DNA from: Deltaproteobacteria bacterium
Lineage (GTDB): Bacteria; Desulfobacterota; Syntrophobacteria; Syntrophobacterales; Thermodesulforhabdaceae
Assembly (NCBI GenBank): GCA_019309115.1
Contig: JAFDGW010000007.1
Coordinates: forward strand, 1-64,000
DNA: 64,000 nt
Direction of reading: 5' to 3'
The position numbers and the translations under genes were made by a program. Of the stretch, positions 17,182 through 27,193 are shown in pieces (position 1 is the first letter of the stretch; each line of letters begins with the position of its first letter). The notes beneath the pieces are model-generated. The model searched no databases. It had not been told where the DNA came from and saw nothing but the letters and a program-made list of their open reading frames with translations.

Positions 17182-18686
17182 TGTTGATTTGAAGAAGAGG
17201 TTACGAAAGAAAGGCCAAGTGCTGCAAGCTGGCTGAGTGTAGTAAAAATTCCAAAGGTCTGTTCGTTCATATGCTCAGGACGTTTCCTGGCATCTGCATA
17301 TACAAAACCGATAGTCCTTCGCTTAGGACATATCGGCGCTATGAAACACGGAATATTAACTATCGAAACTGCCGGCGCGGATTTAGCCTTTGCCAGCACC
17401 ACGGGGTCTCCCTTTTCTCGTATCCACAGTGGAGAATCCTCCCGGAGTAGTGAATAAAACAAGTTAACTTTCGGATTTTTAAAGGAAATAATCTCAGGAA
17501 TTTCCATTTCATCTGCTAAATCGGGTTTAACCAGAAAATGCCGAATTTCAAAGAACTTTCGATCTCTGGAAAGGAGTCCAAACAGGACCACATCCATCGA
17601 CAAACCGGTGTAAATACCCTCCATTATTAAACTGAAAAGCAGATGCGGATCGGTGAATCCTCGATACATCATGGCAATTATATCTTGGAAAATGTCCAGA
17701 ATTACCTCGTCGCTGGCGGTTGCTGGTTTTATATGGCCCGCAGTAGAGGTTTTTTCCGAAAGTTCTGGCCCGGATTGGTCGGCACCTTCATTTTTTCTTT
17801 TCTCACGCCCCAATTCGGTGCGTGAAACGGTATATGCATATTCTCTGTAAAGCTTTTCCAGCGCCTCACAATTGTGAACTCCTTGCTTTATCGCCGACAT
17901 TACAATTTGGGCAGGAATGTGTAATTCCGCGCTAATTTCCTTGATAAGTGCCTGCCATCGCGAGCTGTTATTACCGTTGTTTTCAAGCAAGTTTTCAATC
18001 TGCGTAGCAAAATCAAGAATCCTTCCTCTCGTGGACTTTCTACCACCGGACAGCGCCTCATCGGCAATCTCCGAAAGCTGCCATTCCCTGTTCAAGAACG
18101 CTGCAACCTCCTTCGCAGAAATTCCCAAAATCCTTTTCTGAGCTGCTTCCAGTGGCAAATCGCTCATCTTCACGAGACTTTCTATTTCTTTCAGTGTCGC
18201 CCGATCTACAAAAGCCTCGACAACGAGATATCCCAAGTTTTGCATAAGATCGGCTAAAAAGATTTCTTCAGGACTCGGATCTTTGGCAGCCATGGCGAGT
18301 TGCTTGGCATACTCAGCCTCTTTGAGCATCTTCAACAGCCGTGATATTATGGAACTAAAGTGCCTAGAGTTGACAACATCCTCAAAAAACGCAGCCGTTG
18401 CCGCAAGGGTTATCACATTTCTGATACCCAGCATTACTATGGCTCGTGTAACGGACCTTATACGAAACACGCCTGTGTTATAAACAGGACTGTTTGCCAG
18501 CTTCACAATTCGAGCAGAAAGGCCTGGATCTCGCAGTATATTTTTTGCAAGCTCCGATAGGGAAACCTGATCACTGAAACCTACAAGCTTCAAGTTTTGC
18601 AGGGTTTTCCTGAAGACAGGGAGACCTTCTTTGGCTATGTTTCGTAGAACCTTTTGAAAATCTTCCTTTGAGGCTGCTTTTTCCAC
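17178..18686 (-). CDS. HDOD-domain signalling protein with GAF-like C-terminus
   Basis: A 502-residue cytoplasmic protein. Residues about 5-230 form an HDOD domain (SLSELAKNILRDPGLSARIV, KLANSP, then AIVMLGIRNV), a helical fold related to HD phosphohydrolases but usually without catalytic metal residues. Residues about 325-495 look like a GAF-type sensor (LFSLIMEGIYTGLSMDVVLFG, CFIAPICPKRRTIGFVYAD). Such proteins occur in deltaproteobacterial signalling, often in stress or motility control. The start is GTG 18686 with GGGAG upstream. It lies 18 bases after the glucan phosphorylase gene, so cotranscription is likely, and its stop overlaps that of the convergent hisHF by four bases. Confidence 0.75.
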   Translation of the reverse strand: MEKAASKEDFQKVLRNIAKEGLPVFRKTLQNLKLVGFSDQVSLSELAKNILRDPGLSARIVKLANSPVYNTGVFRIRSVTRAIVMLGIRNVITLAATAAFFEDVVNSRHFSSIISRLLKMLKEAEYAKQLAMAAKDPSPEEIFLADLMQNLGYLVVEAFVDRATLKEIESLVKMSDLPLEAAQKRILGISAKEVAAFLNREWQLSEIADEALSGGRKSTRGRILDFATQIENLLENNGNNSSRWQALIKEISAELHIPAQIVMSAIKQGVHNCEALEKLYREYAYTVSRTELGREKRKNEGADQSGPELSEKTSTAGHIKPATASDEVILDIFQDIIAMMYRGFTDPHLLFSLIMEGIYTGLSMDVVLFGLLSRDRKFFEIRHFLVKPDLADEMEIPEIISFKNPKVNLFYSLLREDSPLWIREKGDPVVLAKAKSAPAVSIVNIPCFIAPICPKRRTIGFVYADARKRPEHMNEQTFGIFTTLSQLAALGLSFVTSSSNQH

Positions 18687-18704
18687 CAGCCGGCTCCCTA
18701 CCCT

Positions 18705-20321
18705 CTACAGGTAATATTTGTGGAGGTACTCCAGCACCATCCTATGAGTGTTGAAAAAAGGCGTAATGTCGGCAACAGAATTTTTCATTATCTGCGTCCA
18801 CTTACGTGGCGCGGCATAATATGTTGTAACCATATCATCCAGATCATTGTAAAGGTCCATTGCTGCTTCTTCGTCCGTCTGTTCTTCGTCGTCTCCTATG
18901 GCCCAACCATTTACGCGATCCCTGCAGGCTTCCCGCCACCATCCATCGAGGACGCTCATGTTTATTCCTGCATTGAAAGCAACCTTCATGCCACTGGTAC
19001 CGCAGGCTTCTCTTGGCCTTCGAGGAGTATTCAACCACACATCAGCTCCCTGAGTCATCAACTTGGCTAACCACATATTGTAGTTAGGAAGGAAAACCAG
19101 TCTCAATCTATTTTCGTACTCTTTTGACATTTCAACAATACGCCTGATTAAATCTTTACCGGCCTGATCTTGAGGATGGGCCTTCCCGGCGAATATATAT
19201 TGAACGCGATCATAAGAAAGATTCAACAGATATTCAATATCGGTGAAAATTAACGTTGCTCGTTTGTATGCTGCTGCTCGTCGGGCAAAACAAATGGTCA
19301 TAAGTTCATCAGTAAAGCCAACTCCGGTAAGTGAATTTACATATTTGATAAGCCTTCGCTTAGCTTCCAGTTTGGCTCGTATCAAAGCTTCATCCGGTAT
19401 GTTAACGGCTTCTTTTAGCGACTGTGGATGTTGCCTCCAGTTCGGAACATACTCGTCGTAAAGCTTGGCAAACTCAGGGCCTGTCCACGTTAAATGATGT
19501 ACTCCGTTTGTTATATGACCGATTTCGTAGCCGGGAAACATCTGTCGAGATATTTCTCCGTGGAGCTCACTGACGCCGTTGCTTGCTCTAGAAAGGTTCA
19601 AAGCCAGCACGGTCATGTTAAGCATGTCTTCGCCTGCTAAATCGCGAATGTTGTAAGGCAAGTAATCACCGAGGACCTGGTGAGCCATGTCATACGGGAA
19701 TTTGTCATGTCCCGCAGGGACTGGGGTATGGGTAGTAAAGATACACTTCCGCCTAACCCTGTCCTCGTTTCCTTCGCAGTCTCGCAGCAGTGCTAGTGTA
19801 AGAAATGCAGCGTGCCCCTCGTTCATGTGATAGGTCGTTATGTCGGGTTCCAACTTTTTCATAGCCAGATACCCGCCGATGCCAAGCACCGCTTCCTGCA
19901 TAATACGGTTATAATGGTCTCCACCGTAGAGGTATGCCGTTATGAGACGATCCCTCGGTTCGTTATCATCGAGATCTGTGTCCAGAAAATACACGCTTAC
20001 CTCACTCTTTTCCCCTACACACCGGTGTTTCCAAACTCCGACATAAACCGTACGACCATCAATGTGCAGGGGAATCTTCATGGGCAGTGGCTCCATGTAA
20101 CCTCTTGGATCAAAGAGCGGATAATCTTCGAGCTGGATGCCGTCTGGCGTTATGTACTGCACAAAGTATCCACGTTTGTAGAGAAGTGTCACACCCACAA
20201 CCGGCAATGCCAGATCGGCGCTGGACTTAAGGTGATCCCCTGCCAGAATGCCAAGACCTCCGCTGTAAGTTGGAATATTTTCGTCAATCCCTATTTCCAT
20301 AGAAAAATACGCGATTTTCAT
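18705..20321 (-). CDS. glgP: Alpha-glucan phosphorylase (GT35, short form)
   Basis: A 538-residue member of the short alpha-glucan phosphorylase group, about two thirds the length of E. coli GlgP. These enzymes split alpha-1,4-glucans with phosphate to release glucose 1-phosphate and carry pyridoxal phosphate. The N-terminus (YFSMEIGIDENIPTYSGGLG) and the cofactor region EACGTSGMKVAFNAG, with Lys near residue 444, are clear; HMNEGHAAF and ITNGVHHLTW are also typical. It would feed stored or imported glucan into glycolysis. It is followed closely by the HDOD gene, which may point to storage-linked signalling, though that is inference. Confidence 0.9.
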   Translation of the reverse strand: MKIAYFSMEIGIDENIPTYSGGLGILAGDHLKSSADLALPVVGVTLLYKRGYFVQYITPDGIQLEDYPLFDPRGYMEPLPMKIPLHIDGRTVYVGVWKHRCVGEKSEVSVYFLDTDLDDNEPRDRLITAYLYGGDHYNRIMQEAVLGIGGYLAMKKLEPDITTYHMNEGHAAFLTLALLRDCEGNEDRVRRKCIFTTHTPVPAGHDKFPYDMAHQVLGDYLPYNIRDLAGEDMLNMTVLALNLSRASNGVSELHGEISRQMFPGYEIGHITNGVHHLTWTGPEFAKLYDEYVPNWRQHPQSLKEAVNIPDEALIRAKLEAKRRLIKYVNSLTGVGFTDELMTICFARRAAAYKRATLIFTDIEYLLNLSYDRVQYIFAGKAHPQDQAGKDLIRRIVEMSKEYENRLRLVFLPNYNMWLAKLMTQGADVWLNTPRRPREACGTSGMKVAFNAGINMSVLDGWWREACRDRVNGWAIGDDEEQTDEEAAMDLYNDLDDMVTTYYAAPRKWTQIMKNSVADITPFFNTHRMVLEYLHKYYL

Positions 20322-20544
20322 TCAGACCCTCGACCCTCGTTTTTTTAGAAACCGCCCAGCAAAGCCCCTAGCCTGCTTCATTACCAGTTTCGTCTATATC
20401 ACAATAATACTTCCACTAGCAATAATGCCCGGTTAGCCCAGACATTTTTCGCCTGCCAATCCACGCTCTCCTCGGTTAATGAGTCTCAAGCTATTTTGTA
20501 CCTAATTGGGGAAACAGCACAGAAAGAGCGTTGTTAGAAAAAAA

Positions 20545-21657
20545 TCATTTGAGAAGGGTAACTGATTTGTTATCTCTCAAATATTCGTAAATCTTTTTGA
20601 AGCGATCTCTCAACTTCCAGAAAACTTCCACTAAAACCGGATCAAAGTGCGTCCCCTTTTCACTCATTATTATCTCAACTGCCTTTTCATGTGTAAAAGG
20701 CTCTTTATAAGGTCGCCTTGACCTGAGGGCATCGTAAACATCAGCAATTGCCACTATGCGCGCAGAAAGAGGAATATTCTCGCCTTCCAGACCATCAGGA
20801 TATCCCGTGCCATCCCATCTTTCATGATGATGCCTGGCAATTTCTATCCCCATTTCGATAAATTCATTTCCTGCATGTTTCTTGGCAACTTCTTCAAGTG
20901 TTTGAGCCCCACGAATAGTATGTGTTTTTACTACTTCAAATTCCTCCGGTGTTAACTTCCCGGGCTTCAATAATATTTTGTCCGGTATAGCTACTTTCCC
21001 CACGTCATGCAAAGGACTTGCATGATAAATCGTTCTGATAAAATCTTTGTTCACTTCCCTCTCGTAACCTGGCTGTCGAGCCAGCTCCTCTGCAAGAGCT
21101 CTAGAAAAAGCTCTTACTCTTTCCAGGTGTTTGCCCGTATCGTCATCTCTATATTCGGCAAGCTTTGCCATTGCAAATATGGTTGCTTCGTAAGCATCCT
21201 TCAATTCCCGGATCTTCTCCTTGACCATGTCTTCCAGGAAGTCGTTCATAAACCGCAATTCTTTTTGAAGCCTTTTTATCTTCAGGTGAACTTCCATCCT
21301 TGCCAGCAACTCGCTCGTATTAAAAGGCTTGTAAATATAATCGACGCTGCCTGATTGCAATCCCTTCAGCACATGATCAGAATCCCGGTAACCGCTAACG
21401 AAAATAATCGGCACATGCTTTAATTCCTCATGGCTCTGAAAAACAGCGCACACTTCATACCCATTCATATCCGGCATATTCACATCTAAAAGGACCAGAT
21501 CTGGTGGTTCCCGCTTTGCAGCCATTATGGCCAGCTTTCCAGATGGTACCGGTCTCGGGATATAACCGTGGGTTTCGAGAAAAGACGATAGGAAATCTAA
21601 ACTCACCTTATCATCATCTACCACCATTATAACGGCCTTATCCTTAAGATCCGTCAT
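20545..21657 (-). CDS. Response regulator with HD-GYP domain (c-di-GMP phosphodiesterase)
   Basis: A 370-residue two-domain protein. Residues 1-130 are a CheY-like receiver with acidic pocket VVDDD and phospho-acceptor Asp58 (LLLDVNMPD). After a helical linker, residues 165-350 form an HD-GYP domain with HDVGKVAIPD and HHERWDGTGYPDGL, all key residues intact. HD-GYP enzymes break down cyclic di-GMP. The gene starts 15 bases after the hybrid kinase gene, so that kinase is the likely phosphate source. Output would be lower c-di-GMP in answer to the signal read by the upstream binding protein and kinase. Confidence 0.92.
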   Translation of the reverse strand: MTDLKDKAVIMVVDDDKVSLDFLSSFLETHGYIPRPVPSGKLAIMAAKREPPDLVLLDVNMPDMNGYEVCAVFQSHEELKHVPIIFVSGYRDSDHVLKGLQSGSVDYIYKPFNTSELLARMEVHLKIKRLQKELRFMNDFLEDMVKEKIRELKDAYEATIFAMAKLAEYRDDDTGKHLERVRAFSRALAEELARQPGYEREVNKDFIRTIYHASPLHDVGKVAIPDKILLKPGKLTPEEFEVVKTHTIRGAQTLEEVAKKHAGNEFIEMGIEIARHHHERWDGTGYPDGLEGENIPLSARIVAIADVYDALRSRRPYKEPFTHEKAVEIIMSEKGTHFDPVLVEVFWKLRDRFKKIYEYLRDNKSVTLLK

Positions 21658-21672
21658 TTCCTATTCCTTCTG

Positions 21673-24030
21673 TTAAATAACTTTCTTCAAAGGTCCATCT
21701 CCTACGTCAATTCCCAGGCGTTGAAGGATATCTTCATACCTGTACTCGGAGACCAGTTCATCCAGCTCATCTGCCAACGCACGGTTGTACTTTCTCAATT
21801 CCTTCAAAGCTTCACGAAATTCATGCAGATCGGCTTTAATTATCGCATCGGCCAGAGTCTCAACTAATTCCTTGGGGACATCGGCCAAATCCTGCCTTTG
21901 TGCTTCTTTTCTACTTCTCTTATCCACAGCCACCTTCTTGAGCTCAATACCAAAGCAATCCATCAAACAACGGCGAATTTCGCTAAAAGTAAAAGGCTTG
22001 GGAAGAAAGTAATCCGCACCAGCTTCCCTTGCTTTTGATACACTTTCCACAAAAGCTTCTGAAGAGCAGGCCACGATTTTCAATCCCTTAGGAACGTACT
22101 CTTTTCTTATTTTCCTTATACACTCATAACCATCCACCCCTGGCATTACAAGATCCATAAAAACAGCATCCGGCCTGTAAGTTTCCAACATAAGCAAGGC
22201 TTCCTCCCCACGAGAGGCTGCTCGCACGAAACACCCCAAACTCTCCAAAAATTTTTTCAATACAGCCGCGCTGGTCGTATCATCATCGCAAATCAGAATG
22301 TTCAATGGCTTTTCAAGCTGATAATTTTCAAACTCGGATGTGTCAATATATTCCTTGCTCATATCATCGTAATGGCCCACCTCAAAAACAACCTCAATGG
22401 AAAATATAGTTCCTTTGCCCTTTTTACTGCTTACTCTAATATTCCCTTCCATAAGTTTAGCATGACTCATGGCTATCTTTAATCCAAGTCCCCATCCATT
22501 TTCCTGATCACTACCACGCGAAAGTGTCTGGTGAAAAGCTTTGAAAATTCGCTCAATTTCGTTCTCTTCCATTCCCCTACCCGTGTCCTTAACATCCACT
22601 ATCACCTTGATTTTTGAATCTCCGAGCTTTTGTGAAACAACGTTCACAGCAACATAACCGCTATCCGTGTATTTTATGGCGTTTCCAATGACGTTGCTTA
22701 ATATTCGACGAAACTTTACCCTATCTCCAACGACACAAACCGGCAGTGACGGGTCAATGTTTATATTAAAGGCGAGAGACTTTCGATCAGCTATTAGGGA
22801 AAATGTTGAACTCAGCTCTTCAAACAAAGCCCTAATGTTGAAAGGTCTTTTATCCAGTTCAACCTTACTGGCTTCTATTTTTGAAATATCCAGGATATTG
22901 GTTGTTATATCCAGCAGATTCCTGCCGCTGCTCAAAATCTTTTGCACGTGCGCTCGTTGTCTCGACGTTAGGTCACGCTCCTGCAAGAGGAGTTCAGCAA
23001 AACCCATAATGGCCGTCAGCGGAGTTCTTATATCATGAGTCATTTGGGCTAAAAATTTTGACTTTGCCTGATTGGCCAGATCAGCATCAGCTCTGGCTCG
23101 TTCCAACTCATAGGTCAGTTGCTTCAACCTCTTCTCATTTCTTCTCAAGTAAAACACCATAACCAAAAGGACCGAAATTGCAGTGAAGGCCACCAACAGT
23201 TTCTCTTCAAGGTGACTTGGCAAAAGAATTGGGGTCTTAAATACAGCGACATTGCAAGTCGTACCTTCCAAACGTTCCGTCAGACCTTCAATGCCATTAC
23301 GAATAGCAGCGTTATCTGCATTGTCTGTAAGAACCATCCAGCTACCATTTTCCAATCTCTTGAACCACAACTGTAAGCCACTATCGTCCAAAAGAGCCAA
23401 TGCCCCAACGAATTCGTACAATCCATCCCTGGGCAGAATCGCTTGCTTGAAAAACTCTACGCCATCGAAACACCCAACCACATATCCATAAGTGTGTTGC
23501 TCAACACTTCCACCGTTCACCACTCCACGCACACACAGCAAACATCTACCCTTGTTACGCACAAGAGTGAAAATTTCATTCCCTTTGGACAGGACATGCT
23601 CCAAAATTCGCTTTGAAATGTGCTCCCCCTCTTGAGTTACAACTCCATGGTGACTGTCTAAAAGCACCAGCGAATTATACATTTTGCTCTGTAAATCACC
23701 GGGTTCCACCAAACTTTTAAAAAATTCTTCCACTTCGTAGAGAGAAACCCTCAATCCATACTGCATACTCATGCCTAGGTGTTTGTTAATAAAGAAAGCC
23801 CTTAGACGGTAGTCGGATGTTATGCGCCTGAAATTGCCACGGCGCAGATTTAAATGGTATAGTAATTTGCTTTTTAATCCCCGAACCTGATTTGTAAATT
23901 TGGCTTCAAAAACTCTCTTTAGATGTCGCTGGTCCTTTATTGTATCAATCACATGGTAGCCGGCAACGACCATCAAAATAGCGCACACTACCGACACCAA
24001 GACCTCAATCTTAAAAAATCGAAACTTCAT
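21673..24030 (-). CDS. Hybrid sensor histidine kinase with receiver domain
   Basis: A 785-residue membrane kinase. An N-terminal helix (about 10-28) and a second near 275-295 bracket a periplasmic sensor region of about 240 residues. Then come a HisKA domain with His near 331 (THDIRTPL), an HATPase domain (NVIGNAIKYTDSG, DTGRGM, GWGLGLKIAMSHA) and a receiver with its Asp in VFMDLVMPG. The last 100 residues are helical and could be an extra dimerisation or phosphotransfer-like part; no clear HPt histidine motif is seen. It overlaps the binding-protein gene by four bases (ATGA), and the HD-GYP regulator follows. Confidence 0.92.
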   Translation of the reverse strand: MKFRFFKIEVLVSVVCAILMVVAGYHVIDTIKDQRHLKRVFEAKFTNQVRGLKSKLLYHLNLRRGNFRRITSDYRLRAFFINKHLGMSMQYGLRVSLYEVEEFFKSLVEPGDLQSKMYNSLVLLDSHHGVVTQEGEHISKRILEHVLSKGNEIFTLVRNKGRCLLCVRGVVNGGSVEQHTYGYVVGCFDGVEFFKQAILPRDGLYEFVGALALLDDSGLQLWFKRLENGSWMVLTDNADNAAIRNGIEGLTERLEGTTCNVAVFKTPILLPSHLEEKLLVAFTAISVLLVMVFYLRRNEKRLKQLTYELERARADADLANQAKSKFLAQMTHDIRTPLTAIMGFAELLLQERDLTSRQRAHVQKILSSGRNLLDITTNILDISKIEASKVELDKRPFNIRALFEELSSTFSLIADRKSLAFNINIDPSLPVCVVGDRVKFRRILSNVIGNAIKYTDSGYVAVNVVSQKLGDSKIKVIVDVKDTGRGMEENEIERIFKAFHQTLSRGSDQENGWGLGLKIAMSHAKLMEGNIRVSSKKGKGTIFSIEVVFEVGHYDDMSKEYIDTSEFENYQLEKPLNILICDDDTTSAAVLKKFLESLGCFVRAASRGEEALLMLETYRPDAVFMDLVMPGVDGYECIRKIRKEYVPKGLKIVACSSEAFVESVSKAREAGADYFLPKPFTFSEIRRCLMDCFGIELKKVAVDKRSRKEAQRQDLADVPKELVETLADAIIKADLHEFREALKELRKYNRALADELDELVSEYRYEDILQRLGIDVGDGPLKKVI

Positions 24031-24914
24031 TTCTCTACCTTAACAAAAAAATCCGGGAAAAAGTGTGGTGCAAGGGGATAATACTTTTTGACCAGTCCAA
24101 TGTAGGTTCCATCGCTTTTAATCTTGGCAAGAAATTTGTTAAATTCCGTCAGAAGGTCTTGTGAATCCTTTCTAAAAGCACAGGCCATAACCTGACGTTT
24201 GGAGACAGGACCGATAACCTTCACTTTACCAGGCCACTTTTTCAGAGCAACCAATGCATCGGGAACATCTAAAATTGTGGCATCCCCAAGACCATTGAAA
24301 ACTGCACCTGCTAGGTCATTCAAAGCTCCGTCGAAAAACCTGATTTTGGCTCCGAATTTGTTAAGCCCGTAGAGGTAAGGATCCAGACAGGTATTCTTTT
24401 TCCCTAAAATTTCCAAACCACCAATTAATTTTTTCACCTGCTCCACATCTTTATCTTCATTTTTGGTGGGAACGATTGGATTCAGAGGGGACGAGGCTGG
24501 TGTAACCAACCATACCTGAGTGGGGAAAACAGGGTCGGAGAAAAGAACAAGTTTCTTCCTCCATGGAAGCACCGTCAGACCAGTGCATATAAGATCGCCT
24601 TTTACCTCTGTTTTACCGGTGATAACTACTTCATTTCCGGAAACTTGAAACTCCAAGCCTGTAAGATAAGAGATCACATTATCCCACGAAGCCGTAACAG
24701 TCGCATATCCGACACCAAGATAATCCGCAAAAAGCTTTACCAGCTCAATGCTAAATCCACTTCCCTCACCGGTGTTAAAGTTGGCATAAGGCACCGCAAT
24801 ATGCCTCAGTACTCCACGTTCTTTTATCGCCTCCAGAGTGCTTTCCGCTGCAACCGACCCTGAAAACAACAATAATATACATGCACACGTCAAACACTTA
24901 AGCATTCGTGACAT
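24027..24914 (-). CDS. Periplasmic solute-binding protein (family 3)
   Basis: A 295-residue exported protein of the bacterial extracellular solute-binding family 3 (amino-acid-type). It has a signal peptide (CLTCACILLLFSGSVAA), then LEAIKERGVLRHIAVPYANFN and FSIELVKLFADYLG. No transport permease or ATPase lies nearby. It sits between a chemoreceptor and a histidine kinase and is coupled to the kinase gene by a four-base overlap, so it is more likely a ligand-presenting sensor protein than an uptake component. I placed the start at ATG 24914, just after the chemoreceptor stop; the in-frame ATG at 25016 would overlap that gene and add a basic, non-signal leader. Ligand unknown. Confidence 0.82.
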   Translation of the reverse strand: MSRMLKCLTCACILLLFSGSVAAESTLEAIKERGVLRHIAVPYANFNTGEGSGFSIELVKLFADYLGVGYATVTASWDNVISYLTGLEFQVSGNEVVITGKTEVKGDLICTGLTVLPWRKKLVLFSDPVFPTQVWLVTPASSPLNPIVPTKNEDKDVEQVKKLIGGLEILGKKNTCLDPYLYGLNKFGAKIRFFDGALNDLAGAVFNGLGDATILDVPDALVALKKWPGKVKVIGPVSKRQVMACAFRKDSQDLLTEFNKFLAKIKSDGTYIGLVKKYYPLAPHFFPDFFVKVEK

Positions 24915-24927
24915 TTCACCAATCGCA

Positions 24928-26880
24928 TTAAAACTCCAATCTTTCACTCTCTTCTTCCCTCTCACTTTCTTTTTTGCCTTCTTTATCCTGCAAAGCCGGA
25001 GAAACTCCCTTACCACCGGCTCTCTCGGGAAGTCTGAACTTAGTTGAAGCCAAACGAGTCGCCTCTCTCGTTGGTGGAGTTCGTGAAAGTTGCTCCCTGC
25101 CCCGCGAATCTGCTCCGCTCCCGTATATCACCCTCTCCAGATCCTTCACATACTCTTTAAGACTTCTCCCCTGCCCGCTCAATTCCTCGGCTGCAGCAGC
25201 ATTTTCTTCCGCATTCGCTGCATTCTGCTGAACAACCTTATCTAATTCAGAAAGGCCCTGATTAGCCTGAGTCACGCCCTCGGCCTGCTCCTTCGAAGCC
25301 CTAGCGACTTCATCCACCAGAACCTCTACTTTTTTAGCTTCTTCTTCAATCAGCTCAAAGTTGTTCTTGATTTTCCTCGTGTTTTCGGCACCCTCCATAA
25401 TCTTTTTGGCCATTTCCTCAATAATAACGGCTGTTTGCTTAGCTGCCTCAGCAGATCTCATTGCCAGAGACCTCACTTCGTCTGCTACCACCGCAAACCC
25501 GGCTCCTGCTTCTCCAGCCCGTGCAGCCTCAACAGCCGCATTCAACGCCAGCAAATTAGTCTGAAAGGCTATCTCGTCAATGCTCTTTACGATTTTCTTC
25601 GTTTCCTCGCTAGCCTGTTCCGTCTCTTCCATGGCCATAACCAGACTCCCCATGTCCTCTTCTACAGCGGAGAGGTTTTTTAACATATCTCTGACCATCC
25701 TGGCCATATCCGCGGCGTGTTGGGCATTCTGGCGGGTCATAGAGCTCATTTGTTCCATAGCGGCAGAGGTTTGTTCAAGAGAAGCTGCTTGTTCTGTGGC
25801 CCCTTCAGCCAGTTCTTCACTCGAAGAGGCAACCTGTTCTGCAGCCGAAGCAACCTGATCCGCCGCTTCTGCAATGCCCTGAGCCGAAGCTATTACCGGC
25901 CTGGTTATCAGGCGAGCCACCAGCACGGCCAGCAGAATGGCAACAACAAAACCGGCGCCCGTGACTATTCCTACAATGGCTTTTACTTTCCTTACCTTCG
26001 TAACAGATTGCTTGGCGATAGAGTCCGCAAATCCCTTATTTAGCTTCACCAAGTTTTCCAGTGTAGCATCAACCTTCTTCTTGTATTCAAGGATGGCACC
26101 GCCCAGCAGTTTCCCCATCTTTTCATAAGTTTTCACACTGCTAACGGCCGAACTTTCAACTACAGACAAAGTTTTAAGTAAGTTTTCAGCCAGTGACCTT
26201 ATATCGGAATCCTCGGCATGCTGCCCAATTGCTTTTTCGTAAGCATCTGCCGCAAGAACGACCTGACGAACAAGATTTTTCATACGAGACCCGACTACTA
26301 ATCCTTCCAGTTCTCTAGCCAAATTTGCTACCGAAGGCTTATCCCCTTCCACAACACTCCCTTTTTCAGGGTACCCAAGCGCTCCATTGAGAGACTTAAA
26401 AACACCCGCCTTGATTTTTTCCACTCCCTCGAGAAAAGCTCTGGGGTCCCGAATACCGGTTTTTTCAAGATCTTTCACCATAAGCTTGAATTCTTCGTTA
26501 GATTTTTTCAACGCTGCAACTTCTCTCTCAAAATCCGCTCTTAGCTTATCTTCACCCGGCAGAGCCGGTATTGAGATGTACCTTTTCCATTCTACCTCAT
26601 AATCTTTAAGTGTTTTTTCATTTTCCTTGAGGAACGCATTCCTCTGCTCGAAGGAAATGGCTGGATTCAAGAGTTTCTGAAGGTTTGCATCGATCGCTTC
26701 CACAGAGGCTGTTATAGTGGTTAAGGAACTGATCCGCGGGATGGTTCCGGAAACTTGGAAGGTATTCCTACCAATTCTAACCGCACCAATCCATCCCACC
26801 ACCCCAATTAATAAACCAATAAAGGCTACAATCAAAAAACCAATCAATAATTTGGTGGACAGTTTAACACCCTCCATCAT
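24928..26880 (-). CDS. Methyl-accepting chemotaxis protein
   Basis: A 650-residue chemoreceptor. It has a transmembrane helix at about 9-32, a long helical periplasmic domain (about 33-305), a second helix at about 308-330, then a HAMP-like or direct linker and the cytoplasmic signalling coiled coil. The hairpin tip is highly typical: [25 protein letters not shown] around residue 440-465. The C-terminus is charged and lacks the NWETF-type CheR/CheB docking tail. GAGGAGGG precedes the start. It heads the signalling operon with a binding protein, kinase and HD-GYP regulator, suggesting chemotaxis and c-di-GMP respond to one ligand. No other che genes are present. Confidence 0.92.
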   Translation of the reverse strand: MMEGVKLSTKLLIGFLIVAFIGLLIGVVGWIGAVRIGRNTFQVSGTIPRISSLTTITASVEAIDANLQKLLNPAISFEQRNAFLKENEKTLKDYEVEWKRYISIPALPGEDKLRADFEREVAALKKSNEEFKLMVKDLEKTGIRDPRAFLEGVEKIKAGVFKSLNGALGYPEKGSVVEGDKPSVANLARELEGLVVGSRMKNLVRQVVLAADAYEKAIGQHAEDSDIRSLAENLLKTLSVVESSAVSSVKTYEKMGKLLGGAILEYKKKVDATLENLVKLNKGFADSIAKQSVTKVRKVKAIVGIVTGAGFVVAILLAVLVARLITRPVIASAQGIAEAADQVASAAEQVASSSEELAEGATEQAASLEQTSAAMEQMSSMTRQNAQHAADMARMVRDMLKNLSAVEEDMGSLVMAMEETEQASEETKKIVKSIDEIAFQTNLLALNAAVEAARAGEAGAGFAVVADEVRSLAMRSAEAAKQTAVIIEEMAKKIMEGAENTRKIKNNFELIEEEAKKVEVLVDEVARASKEQAEGVTQANQGLSELDKVVQQNAANAEENAAAAEELSGQGRSLKEYVKDLERVIYGSGADSRGREQLSRTPPTREATRLASTKFRLPERAGGKGVSPALQDKEGKKESEREEESERLEF

Positions 26881-27193
26881 TGTTCTTTTCCCTCCTCAAT
26901 ACTTGATGATAAAAAAAGAAATTTTGGACATATCAAAACATTAATCCTCTGTTTTTTTGGGAATATTCGCAACCTGGAGAGCAAAAAATAATGAAAGGAA
27001 CGACAGATGGTCTTTATTTGAAGGAAACCAACAATCCAGCTTCACTACACATACTCACCTTTTTAATTTTTTCCTGTGGCAAAAGATCTCCTCCACAGTA
27101 CATGTTATCTGCCGCCCGGGGTTAATAATCCACACCATTGTCATTTGTCAAGATCTGATTTTCGTATTTTATTGCCAATAGGAGGTTAGATTT
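26881..27193. other. Divergent intergenic region, receptor and repressor genes
   Basis: About 313 bases without a gene between the chemoreceptor (minus) and S24-type repressor (plus) starts. It must contain both promoters; I see direct TTGTCA copies near 27138-27150 but no well-spaced -35/-10 set. A short inverted repeat TGTGG/CCACA lies near 27075-27100. Confidence 0.35.

Noticed and set aside
27130-27193. Promoter from the TTGTCA copies before the S24-type gene
   Set aside because: Spacing to the nearest TATTTT is 14 or 21 bases, outside the normal range.
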